This document shows, piece by piece, positions 11,358-22,457 of a DNA stretch of 64,000 nt. Source of the DNA: Tetradesmus obliquus (Eukaryota; Chlorophyta; Chlorophyceae; Sphaeropleales; Scenedesmaceae); contig CP126194.1 of NCBI GenBank assembly GCA_030272155.1, positions 4,207,501-4,271,500 of the forward strand. Direction: 5' to 3'. The number at the start of each line of letters is the position of its first letter. The first letter of the stretch is position 1. The translations under genes were made by a program, and so were the position numbers. Under the pieces are notes generated by a model. The model did not search any database. It was not told the origin of the DNA and saw nothing but the letters and a program-made list of their open reading frames with translations.

Positions 11358-14222
11358 GTGGCTGCTGACTTAGCTTGTATATCAGGCGCTGCAGCGTATG
11401 GTGCTGCGTGCGTGAACTGCAGCGCGCGAGTGCTTGTCAGTGCAGACAGACATTGTGGTAGACAATGTGGTAGACATTGTGTTGCTTGCTGGTTTTATCG
11501 CTGTGTAGCTGCGTGGCGAGCAAGCTGTCCCGCTCGCAGGTTCAGCGCTGCAATTCCAAGCGATGCTGCTGCCTGCTGGGCGATTGTCTGAGTTTTGCTG
11601 AGGAGTGAGGGGCCAGGCGTGTTTCTGTATGTGAGTTGGGTGTGACGGCGTGGCTCGTGGACAGCTGGAACTGTTTGGTTGCGTGCTTGAGCGTTTGCTG
11701 CATACTGCAAAGTGTCTGACCTGCAGCCAGTGCATGGGACAAGCGCACGCGACCTTCATCGACCCTGCAAACGTCCTTGTTTATGCCGTGTCGACTGGGC
11801 GCCTTGCACATCTGTGCATGCTCTGGCGGTTGGGACAAATGCTGTGGGTGACACGGTGCGCGGGCTGCTGTTGCTGCGGGCAGAAATGATTGTTTAGAAG
11901 GTTGGGCATCGCCTGCGCATGAGGTCTGCAGGTGGCAATCGTCTAATGTATACTACAGGCCTGTGTTGCAGCTGTTTCAGGTCACCTCAGCATGCTGTTG
12001 TCTGGTGTGTAGGTTTGCTTCCATATGTTTGGCTGAGAGATGCCTGCCTGCCAGCTGTGCGCGCACGTGCAGCTGACGTGCAGTGGGATGCATGTTGGAC
12101 TATGATGTTCGTTGTCTGGGCGTGAAGGAGGGCACTCCACCTGGTGGAAGTGGGAAAGGCAGGCCATCCTTGTGGTACAGCCAGTAGTTTTAGAAATGCA
12201 AACTAGTTGTTGGTTGAAGTGGTTTGCAAGTGAGTTGACCAAGGTGTCTCAGAATAGCGTGGGTTATGCCTGGCAGCTGCCTTCCAGAGAATCTGCAGCT
12301 GCACTGGGCGCTTGTACAATGCCATTTGACGGGTGTGCTGGCGGCGGTATGTGCGCATGTGCCAGGTTTTTGATTTGATGCCTGCATGCTCGCAGCTTGC
12401 AGCTCCGCATGCATTCATGGGTCGAGATCACCTATGGCTGCTGGGCTTGCATGCTCACAGTGGGAAGCCGCTCACCGGCAAACATGTACTATAATCAGCT
12501 GCCATGCAGTGGTCCTGCTGTTCATTGTGTTGCTAGAGACATTGATGCAAGGCTAGTAGTTCAGGAGCCGTGTGGCCAGGCCTTGCACAGTTGCTTGCAG
12601 GTGCGCAGTTGTGCATTCACCATGCCTAAACCTGTCATGTTACAAGCTGGTGGAAGTCTTCAGAAGGGAGAGAAAGCGCAGCGCAGCAGCCCATGCTACG
12701 TGGCTAAGAGGGTATGGATGCTGGCCTTGAGCTCATCATGTTCATTGGCCAGATCCGCTGTTGTGGCTTTATTAAGGTGTGCAATCCTAGGCAGGAGGCT
12801 GGGAGCGGAAGCAGGTCGACAGCAGGTGCGCCCAGCAGTGGCCAGTTCGGCAGTGCTAGTTGATAGATCCATCTTTCCTTCATGTTTTGTTCACTGCAGC
12901 AACGCATCGCCGATCCATTTGTGCAGTGTTGAGCTGGCTCCTGGCTGGCTGGCTGGCTGGCTGACAATGACTCATGCTTTTTCACAAATTGTGCCACGGC
13001 ATGCGTCATGGAGGGGGGGTTGTTGGAGGAGTGTTGCGCCCCTCGTGCTGCGAGTGTGTGCATTGGATGCGCCTGCCACATGCATGTGTGCGGCAGGTGC
13101 GCCGCTAAGCTGCTGGGAGGGCCGGGCATGTGTATTGGCAGCCAACAGCAAGCAGCACAGACAGCGACACACCAGACGTTGTGTCTATGGTCGTGCGCTT
13201 CATGCCAGTATGCATGCACATGGGTGGCCAGCGTGGTCATTGTACACTACATTATCTATTCTTGCGGGTGACCCACTCACCATACCATTTGCCGGCAGTG
13301 TACTGCAGTGTGCCAATGTGTCGCACACGGGAGGGAGTGTTGTCCTGCATCTGTAGGTGTGTGGCAATTCGGACATTTGCATGTTTGGAAGCCAGACTTT
13401 GTGGATGGATGGTGCGTCGCCACAGGCACAGGTGGTGCTGCCTCCTGAAGCAGTGAGAAGGATGCCCAGTTACAATCATGATCAGCATCTGGTGCGTGGA
13501 ATCTTTGATGTGCTGTGCTGCTTGGTTCACTGCGGAGTGCTGCTCCCACCAGTTGTGTTTGGTCATGATCCCAGGCGCTGGAGGTTGAAACAACTCAGCA
13601 GCCTGGCAGGTTGGCAGATCGGTGCCGCATGTTGCCAGTGAGACGTGTGAGTTGTCAAAATTGGTTACAAACTATAATGGGTCTTGTCGCTGCCAGTCGC
13701 TGCGGCAGCTGGCTGTGGAGTGTGGCCGCCATGATTAGCAGCGGGTGCCTGCACCAGCCTGGTGTCACACTGAGTATTACCGGCACACTGCGCCAGCCTG
13801 AGCCAACAACTGCCGGTTGCCAGGTAAGACACGACACGGTCAACGTTGAGGATCACAGTGCGGTGGTGTTCAGCCACAAATCGAGCCCGCATCTTGGCGA
13901 ATTGGGCGAGTGTGACGATGCAAGGGTTCACCAGAACCAAGCACTACCGTGTGCCAGGTCAGCAACTGCCGCCCTAACACGAGGAGGTAACTCCTATTCA
14001 AACTACAACCAGTTGTTCTTGGTTCAAGCGTGGCCGAATTGCATAGACACGCGCACTGCTGTACGACAGGCAGTGCACACAGAGCAAGGCGGGTGCGCTT
14101 GCTGTTGCTACTGCTCACTGGCTGAATTAGTGACCACAGCGCACTTGTAGTCGATCAGCCGGTTAAACTTCACTTAGGCTGCGTTCGCGTCGCTTGCTGC
14201 AGCTGCTTCCAGTAGGGCGCTG
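11358..14222. other. 2.9-kb intergenic stretch, no supported gene
   Basis: This separates BTB-Kelch copies 1 and 2. Open frames exist, including a plus-strand run over 12397-13356, but their composition shows no domain, repeat or splice logic, so I do not call them. A (CTGG)n run lies at 12941-12963. The 3' UTR of copy 1 and the promoter of copy 2 must lie here. Confidence 0.55.
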
Positions 14223-17200
14223 ATGGGCGCTGCACAGTGGGTGACCCTTCAGGCCGACAGCTACGAGGTAAGCGGCAACGCAACGCCTGCACTAGCACAA
14301 TTCAAATAATAGTAACGCCGAGTAACGCAGCTTCGCTCAGCAATCAATGCTGGTAGCGTCCAGGGCAGCTGTGATTTGGAGTGCACAGTGCTGCTGCTGC
14401 TGCTGCTGCTGCTTCTTGGCCGTCAAACTTCAACATACAGACATAACCTCACTGTGGCTTATTTGCACACGTATGCCTGTTCCCGGCGTGCTTGTATGCT
14501 GCTGCGGCTTGCCACTGCAGGCCAAGGTGTCTGTGGCAACGCTATGTGCCTACCCTGATTCATGCCTGGCCAACATGGTAGAAATGGAGCTGGCCAGCTG
14601 TGCAGCAGATCCTGCTGCAACTTATCCATGCATACGGCTTGACTGGTGAGCAAAAGCGCCTCGCCGTCTGCGGCTGCGCAACCTAGTGTGGCAGCGCTGT
14701 ACTGCTCGCCTGGTCCCTTGCAGATGCAGCAACATGAGCACCAGGAACCTCCGCCGACCATCCTGCAAGTGCACACCTGCTGCCTCATTCATGTAGCAAG
14801 CATCCCAGCTGTTTCCTGCAAGCCATGGCACCCCATGCTACCACTCATCCCCAGCACCCACCCGCTGCACACTCTCACAACACTGCGTACACATCTTCAC
14901 ACATGCAGCTGTGAGTCCGTTGCGCGTGAGGTAGTGGCGCTGCTGCGCCAGCGCGACAGCTACAGCCCTCCCACAGATGCCCGGCTGCTGCGCGCGCTGC
15001 AGCAGCAGCTGGACTTTTTGGGGCTGCCTGGCCCCCAGGTGGTGTCTGGCCAGGAGGTGGTGCTGGTGCCTAGTTACAGGCTGGAATCAATGCTGGATGG
15101 AGCGTCCTGGGGTGAGGCAATTGTGCTGTTTAGAAGCAGCTTGGAATAGCTTGAGAAGTATGTTTGCAGGCATTGCTCAGCAGTCGGCAGGGCGATGCCG
15201 CAGCTAGGCAGCACTCAAATCTAAGGCTGGCAGGGGCGAATGCTTGACAATCGTCCAGTGTCACACTGGCAGAAGATGCTGCCTAGGTCTTGTTACATAT
15301 GCATCCTACCAGCACCACCAGCAGCAGCAGCATCAGTGCCTGATAAGTGCGCTGATATTGGCCGCTTTCTGCTGGCGTTTACAGGGCGCCATGGCATGTA
15401 CATATACAGCAGCAGCACGCGGGGCTGGGCCAACATTGCAGGGGACCAGGACTGCAGGCCAGCCAAGATGCAGGCCAACGGCAAAGCAGGCAGTGGGCTG
15501 GTGTGCTGCGCGAGCACGCTACGCGCCGAGCGCACAGGAGCAGGTAACAGCAGCAGCAGCAGCAGCAGAGCTAGCCATGAGCACGCGTTGGCCTTGTGGC
15601 TGCCTCTTGGTGTGGATTGCGCACAGTGCCGCATGGAATGCATGCAGCAACAGGCAACGACCTGCTGTCTGTGCATTGCTTAAATGTAGAATGCTGTGCT
15701 GCCCTGGTTAAGAGAGGAGTAGTCACAAGTGTTTCAAAGTCATTGCCTTGCAGTTGTGCGTTTGCGTGTTGCCAGCCATCATCATCCGCGCTGCGGTGTC
15801 CCGCACTACAACAAGGTAGAACAGCAGCTGCATTGCCTTGCACTGTGCACTCACTAGACTGGCAGCAGTCTAGCACTTGCTGTGCTGTCTCCTTTCTTGC
15901 TTCGTGTCACACTGCGTCACACTTTGTGCCTGGCTTCTTCCTGCACTGCCGACCCGCTGCTGCAGGCCAGGACCTAGCAGTGGTAGTCACAAACAGCTGG
16001 CAGGACAACGCAACAGCGCTCATGATAGACTCTACGCTTGGATGCAAGCAGATCCGCAGCCCTCTGCAGCATACACTGGTAGTTAACAGCGCTATGGCAG
16101 CAGCTGGTGGCAAGCTGTATCTACTGGGTGGGGAGCGGCACCCACATGCTCTGCTTGACGCTGGCACCCCTTTTGAAGTGTACGACCCGCATGTGAGACA
16201 AGCTGCTTGACAAAAGGTGTAGCAAGGTTGCAGGGTTGCATGACAACAGCTTGCATGCTAGAGCACTATATGCAGCGCTGCTACGTGTAAGCTGATCAGC
16301 TGACCTGGGCGGTTGGGTGTGTGTTGTCCCAGCTGGCACCACGTGCAATACCCGTGCAAAGCAACCATATGTTTGACCTACTGCTGCGTGCGTGCTTGAT
16401 CATTGTCATCATATCTGGCGGAAAGCATTGCAGCTCATACCATCTAAGATGGTGCCAGGACCCACATGTAACTATCCTTAACTATCCTTAAGAACAATTG
16501 CAGCTCTTGGTGCTGTCCCTGGCGAGCTTGCCCTGCTGCCGCCGCTGCTCGATACAAAGTGTCAACGATGGCGCTGTTGCGGGTGCTGCCTGCAGGTGAA
16601 TGCGGCGCTGTGCTGGCACTGTCCGATCTGCGCCCCGCTGCTGCTGCTGCTAATGATGATGATGGTGCTGCTGCTGCTGCCTCTGCTGCTGCTGCTGGTG
16701 CTGCCTGCAGGTGAACGCCTGGCACCAAGCGCAGGCGCCGCAGCTGCCAGGCGGCTGCATCAGCAGCCATGCCCTGGTGAGCAACCGCTCGGAGGGGTTA
16801 CTGCTGGCAATCGGTGGTTACAACAGCGACGAGCGCACTGCTCTCGCCAGCGCTTCGTCTCATGTGCTGCTATATGATGTGGCGGGTGGCAGCTGGCGTG
16901 TGGATCCAAGCGGCTGCATGTACCCGGGTGCAGGCAGCGAGACCTGGGCAGCTGCTGCGGTGGACGACCACGCCGTTATGGTGCTGGGCAGCTCCAGTGA
17001 CGGCACATCAGCTAGAAATGATCTGCTGGATTTGAGGATGTGGCGTTGGAGGGACGGCTGCGGCTTGTTAAATGACATGACACATAACATAGGGCTGGTG
17101 ATGTATGAAGGGCGGGCGCTGGCAGTTGGCGGCAGGCAGGCGTACGCTGACTTTGATTCAGAGGGCGTAGCGATGCCGAGTGCCACGCGCAAGGTGCGCG

Positions 17201-17331
17201 CGTATGATGTGGCAAACGATGCATGGAGCGAGCTGCCGCCGCTGCCGTACACAGGGCCCAAGGCGGTGGGTGTGATTGATGCGTGCCCTGTGGCTATGCG
17301 GCTGCGCAACGCACTGAATTGGCTGGCGTGA
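14223..17331 (+). CDS. BTB (T1-like) and Kelch-repeat protein, tandem copy 2
   Basis: Six exons join in phase: 14223-14267, 14521-14645, 14909-15111, 15385-15543, 15966-16192 and 16711-17331 (TGA), giving 459 residues from ATG 14223. The BTB/T1-like part reads WVTLQADSYE, then IRLD, then CESVAREVVALLRQ and PTDARLLRALQQQLDFLGL. Kelch-like blades are GKLYLLGGE with FEVYDPH; EGLLLAIGGYN with YDVAGGSW; LLDLRMWRW; and GRALAVGGRQ with YDVANDAWSELPPLPY. The N-terminus is about 19 residues shorter than in copy 1. The whole second half is one 621-bp exon, where copy 1 has several. Two introns in the BTB part (after DSYE and after IRLD) are absent from copies 1 and 3. The last intron ends in a doubled acceptor. 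Molecular role is inferred only from domain layout. Confidence 0.77.
16580..16720 (+). repeat. duplicated 3' splice site before last exon of copy 2
   Basis: GGTGCTGCCTGCAGGTGAA occurs at about 16580-16598 and again at about 16698-16716, about 119 bp apart, separated by CTG-rich DNA. Only the second acceptor (exon start 16711) leads into the Kelch frame. Use of the first would give a frame of mostly leucine and methionine and lose the Kelch sequence. Confidence 0.75.
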
Positions 17332-19592
17332 GGGTGTAGGCGTGGCGGTGGCAGTAGCGTTGCAAAATGTGAGTCCTATGCATCAGATCCAGGTTCCAGC
17401 ATGTGCTTCTGTGCATAAGTTATAGAAGGCCCAGGGCAGGCCTGACAGAAGATGATAGTTTCTATCAGAAGAGTTAGCAGTAATGCCTTAGCCGGGCAGT
17501 GTGACGCAGCGGTGATGTGATCCAATGGTGACCTGCAGCTGCGCAGTAGTTGAGCGCGTGCTTGCGGCGTGTATGTGCAAGCATGGTCTGTACCAAATGA
17601 TGCTTTGCATAGTCTGCATAGCCTGCACAGGGTGCGGAGGGCAGGTGTGACTGCATGGAGCTTCACAAAACAAGCATAATGATAGTTGATGATGTTGAAG
17701 TATGTGCACTTGCCAGACCTCCTTGGTATCAAAATGAGTGTTGCTGTTGTGGTATTAGTCACCATATAATAGCCCATGGTTCACAATGCATAGCTGCATA
17801 GCGAAAAGCTCATAGGCTTTATCTCATGGCTGCATATGTCAAAGCTCAAAGTTCATTTTTATAGCTGCGTAGCTCATAGCTTATAGTAGAATGAGATTTT
17901 GAAGCTGTGTCATCAGCCAAGATGTTGTGGCTGCGCAGCCTCTGATGATCTAAGCAGTACTTGATCAATCGCCATCAATGTACAGTAGGTGTATATACAG
18001 CTGTTAAGATCATGGTCATTCAGACAACGCGCCTTTGGGGGTTGCGGCTACAGGCTGCATCTCTGTACCACTGCATGTGTGTGTGACCACATGGGCGTTT
18101 GACTTCGGCGCGCGGGCGCGGTTTGCCTGACTTTGCATAGAACCTGGGTGCGGCATCTGCCCAGCTGGCAGGACAAGCCAGCGTATGCTTGCATTTTTCA
18201 AGGCGTGGCGGGTGTCATGGTTTGCAACAGCAAGCGTGACTTGTGAGGTCACACTAATTCTGTGGTACGCTTGGTACGAGTGCATTGCTTGTGTAAGCAT
18301 GTGCAGCATTACAGTGTGCAGCCGCCAGCGCGCTGCACAGTAGCATGCTGGTCAGGACTGCACTTCTGTCAGCAAGAGGCGTGTTTGTTGAAAAGCTGTA
18401 GGCGCGCGTGGCAGAAAGCAGGAGTTAGATAAGCTGTAGGCGTGTGTGGTTCATCGTCATGCGGCACCACTGTAGTACCATGGTGTGTGTGGTTTCAAAC
18501 CTAGATACGTTGGTGCTGCATATGGCTGGCAGCATGAAGCATACTTACACCAGCTAGCTGGTTCACCTGCCAAGGCCTTTTAGCATGTGCAGTAGGAGGC
18601 AACAGGATGTCTGCAATGTGATGTGATGCGACTAGTTTGATGTGCATGCGTATACGTTGCCGTGCACTGTGTGAGTGTTAACATGCACGGCAATGCAGCT
18701 CATGCTGCGCAGTGACGTGTGTGTGCTAGGCAGCAGGTGGTGCTGCACGGCAGCATGGCGGTAGACAACTGCAGTGGAGATTGCCTGCAGTTTATGAGCA
18801 TATAGTTAGAATGGCTGTCACAGTACAACACGGTGTTGTACTGTCAACAGCTAGTAGCTGGCTGGCAGGTGTTGCAGCCAGGTTGTGATATGTACAGATC
18901 ATACATGTATGCAGCTGCGCAGTGGCCACAGTGCACTGGCAGGTTGGCAGCCTTGCGAGGTTGCAGTATGGTTTCGTACAGCTCAACTCACCGAGCTGCT
19001 CACAAGCTGGTGCTGGCAGGAAGGGTAGCAACTTGCTTCGTCAGCGATGCACCACACGCGTGCGCGTGGTGTGTGTAACAGTGTCACACATGTGCCGTTG
19101 CGATCATACCATTGCATGCTGTTGCTGGCAGCCAATCTTGGCAGTACTCACAACGGTTATGCATGTGGTTTGCTGGGCTCCTTTGGTGCGTGGCACTTGC
19201 AAGGCCGGATACACATAGCAGCATCCCCAGTGCTGCCAGAGTGTGTGCAGTGTGTCGGCACCATATCAAATGCGGGTGCTTCTCGGCCTTGCCGTCTGAC
19301 CTGCTGGTGACTTGAGTTGTAATCAAACATCAGCCTTGTATTGTTGTGATGGCAGCGGCAAGAGTTGTAGATTCGCCCGCGGTCTTCGATATGTGACCGG
19401 CCCGGCATCAAACCAAACCGGCTCACTACCGGACAGTGATTACCTTCGCCGAGTACTCGCTGTGCTCGGACCATGCTCGGTAGATACATTCAGCTTGCAA
19501 GGCAGCTGAATTATTCATCATTCTTCCAAATCGCTTACACTTGAGCTTGCTTGCTGGTGACACGCGCAACACACCAGCCTTGCCTTATCACC
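17332..19592. other. 2.3-kb intergenic stretch, no supported gene
   Basis: This lies between BTB-Kelch copies 2 and 3. Local imperfect repeats of TAGCTGCATAG and CTCATAGC occur at about 17785-17885. A segment at about 17370-17445 resembles 25020-25115 and may be a short dispersed repeat. No domain-bearing reading frame was found. Confidence 0.5.
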
Positions 19593-19975
19593 ATGCCCCT
19601 TCACCACTCGCCCTGGGTCAAGCTAGAGGCAGATGACTTCTCAGCTGTAGTATCGAGCAGCAGCATCCTCGCACATGCGAGCTCCGGCTTTCTGGCACAC
19701 CAGGCCGAGTTCGCCCTCGCCCAGGATTCCCGCCATGCAGCAGTGCGGCTTGATTGCAGCTCAGATGTGGCAAAAGAAGTCGTTCAGCTTCTCAGATTGG
19801 GCTCATCGCACTATGTCCCACCGAGCGACACACGGTTGCTGCGTGCTCTGCAGCACCAGCTCGATTACTTGGGCATCTCCTGTGCATGCATAGGCAGCCG
19901 TGAGGTAGCAGATTCACAGGAAGTGCTGCTGCTGCCGTCATACTTTGCCCCAACAATGCCCAGCAGCAGCAGCGA

Positions 19976-20015
<40 letters not shown>

Positions 20016-21726
20016 TCTGGTGGTGGCCCCCTGTTACTGTACAGCAGCGGAGCTGGTGGATGGACGCTGAAGAAAGCAGAGAAGGTGCCACACCTGCAGA
20101 GCTTGGAGGGTGTTGGCAGCTACATTGGCAGCAGCAGTGTGAAGGTTGCAGTACTGCGCGCTGAGAGCATCGGCTCAGGTGAGGTGTCAGCCTGGAAGGG
20201 CATTCAAACTTGATCACTGACAGCTGGGGCTATGCATAGTGCCAGCCTGATAAGCCATCTACCTGCAATGTTGAAGCTGTGAAAACTGTTGGCAGTGCGC
20301 TGCTGCAGTTTAGGGGTGTTCTTCTGCAGCAGCACAAAAGATGCCTCTAAGCTGCTGCCACTGCAATCGCTGCAAGACCGCTCACTGCCTGCTGCCAACG
20401 GTTCTTTCCACTGCTGCAGGTGCGGATGTCGTCTACATGATACCAGAACAGCTGCCAGGCAGCAACAGCAGCAGCTTGAACGCAGTAGTCATGTCGGCCG
20501 CCATGGGTTACAGCCCATTCCCCATGCCACACATACACAAGCACCTGCACGGCAGTGCGCTGGCAGCAGCACGAGGCAGGCTGTACATGTTTGGCGGCTG
20601 GTCAGCAGCAGCAGCGCTGATGCAGTCAGAGCTGGAAGTGTACGATCCTCACATCGACAGCTGGTTCAGCACTGGGGCGATGCTGCCGGGCAAGGGTCAG
20701 CTGCAAGGTGAGCAGCAGGAGCGTCAGATTCAGTGTGTGGGTTTTTGTGCAGTCGCTTCCCTGCTTATGCCATACAGCAAGCGCCCTGCTGGCACATGCA
20801 TGGCACGCTGCACTGCGTTTCTGTGACACCTATTAACAACTTAATATCACGCCATTCCTTATATCACTCGGCAAGCACAGCCTCTGGATGTGCTTAGCTA
20901 TCGTCGCACCAGCAGTTCTTGTCATTCGGGTGTCACATTTACAGCTCAGCTCAGCAGCCCACCACCTCTTCCTCGCTGCTGCGCATGTTGCGCTGCTGCA
21001 GGGCACTGCATGGTGACTAACCAACACGAGGGGTTGCTGCTGGCACTAGGAGGCTACCTGGAGCCTCAGCAGAGTCCCGGCGCCAGCTGGTTTGCGCAGC
21101 AGAGCAGCATCTTTGTCTACGACATACGTGGCGGTAGCTGGGCAGCCAACCCCAGCAGCTGTACGTGGCCGGGTGCTGCAGCTGCTGCAGGCGGCATGTC
21201 AGCCGTGCCGCTGGATCCGTTTACAGTTATGGTGCTGAGCTCAGAGAGCTGCAATGCAGACGACCTGGCTGCAGGCGATGCAGACGCTGCTGCAGATGAA
21301 TATGAGAGTGAGGCTGAGACAGACTCGGAGTACGATGAAGACGAGGACGATGCAGGAGCAGCAGAAGCAGCAGCAGCAGGGCCAGCTCCAGGCACGGCAG
21401 CAAATGTGGACTTGCTGGACCTGCGCATGTGGCGCTGGCGGCAGGGCACGCCGCTGATTAGGCGCAGCGGCTGCATTCAATCCATTGGCCTAGCCATGCA
21501 TGAAGGCAGGGCGGTTGCTGCTGGTGGGGCGCGGCCGGGGTTTGGCACTGGCCAAGCCACTCGGGAGGTAAATGCGTACGATGTGAGCAGAGACGCTTGG
21601 AGTGTGCTGCCGCCGCTGCCGTTTGCGGTGTGCGGCGCCAGCCCGGTGTCTGTGAAGATGCCAAGCGGGCTAAACAGGTATTCGCCGAGGTGGCTAGGAA
21701 TAGCTGCAGGTGATTATGATGAGTAA
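19593..21726 (+). CDS. BTB (T1-like) and Kelch-repeat protein, tandem copy 3
   Basis: Three exons join in phase: 19593-20178, 20420-20707 and 21002-21726 (TAA), giving 532 residues from ATG 19593. The BTB/T1-like part reads WVKLEADDFSAVVS, VRLDCSSDVAKEVVQLL and YVPPSDTRLLRALQHQLDYL. It is followed by a poly-Ser linker encoded by a CAG/AGC tract near 19960-20015. Kelch-like blades are GRLYMFGGW with LEVYDPHIDSW; EGLLLALGGY with YDIRGGSW; LLDLRMWRW; and GRAVAAGGA with YDVSRDAWSVLPPLPF. An acidic insert (ESEAETDSEYDEDEDD) sits between two blades and is not in copies 1 and 2. This copy has the fewest introns of the three. The intron after the AESIGSG motif matches the position used in copies 1 and 2. 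Adaptor function is inference only. Confidence 0.8.
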
Positions 21727-22457
21727 AGTGGGCACGCATGCGCGCTGTCAACGAGCCAGTAGTGTGATTGTCGTGTACTGGTTTCCAGGCGCCGCGATGG
21801 CGTCTGTCAAAGTGTGTGTCTCCTGACCTGCAAACGTCAGCTACTGCAGCAGACGAATGCTGTGTGTGCAGTCTAAGAGCATGGGGTGCTCGCCAGAATT
21901 CAGCATGACTGTGTGTCAGAGTTGCTGGGCTGGTCCTGCTGATGCTGATGGTGGCGCAGATGGAGGAAGTGGTGATGTACCGTACACTGGCGGGTGGATT
22001 ACCTGCTGAAATCTTATGGTAGTGCAGGTCAATTGGGTGGTGCCAGAGCGTGGCACAATTGTAACAAACACAAAACTACCAGCTGCTGGCATTGGAAAAC
22101 GAGGTAGTTGCATCACTATGCACCACATGCTAGCTGACTATGATGTAGCTAAGCCGTTTGCAGTTCTGATGTCAACATTGGCGGGGGGGCTGCTCTTCTA
22201 GAGTCATCATAATTATGGCACCAACTGATATTATGCAATCTGTCACGACAACAGACACCAGAACCCATTACATGGCAATGGAATATCCTTCGACCACCTT
22301 AAAATCAATTGGTAGCACTACTGCCGGTATAGTAAACCGTCACCACCAATGCAACACGAGCTGCATCAAGCCAACCAGATGCACATGTGTGTAACTTTCA
22401 CCGGCTAGCACCGTACGCATTGATACGTATATGCAATATCGCGTACTGAGTATCCCT
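21727..22457. other. intergenic, no gene seen
   Basis: This follows BTB-Kelch copy 3 and precedes the dispersed element. No reading frame with recognisable features was found. A TGTAA at about 22057 could be a polyadenylation signal but is about 330 bp from the stop. Confidence 0.45.

Noticed and set aside
12397-13356. 319-codon plus-strand open frame between BTB-Kelch copies 1 and 2
   Set aside because: It starts at a non-ATG codon in part of its range, shows no domain or repeat pattern, and has no paralogous support. GC-rich DNA gives such frames by chance.
16596-16877. Leu/Met-rich frame beginning at the upstream acceptor of BTB-Kelch copy 2
   Set aside because: It destroys the Kelch frame shared with the two neighbouring genes, and its composition is simply CTG-repeat translation.
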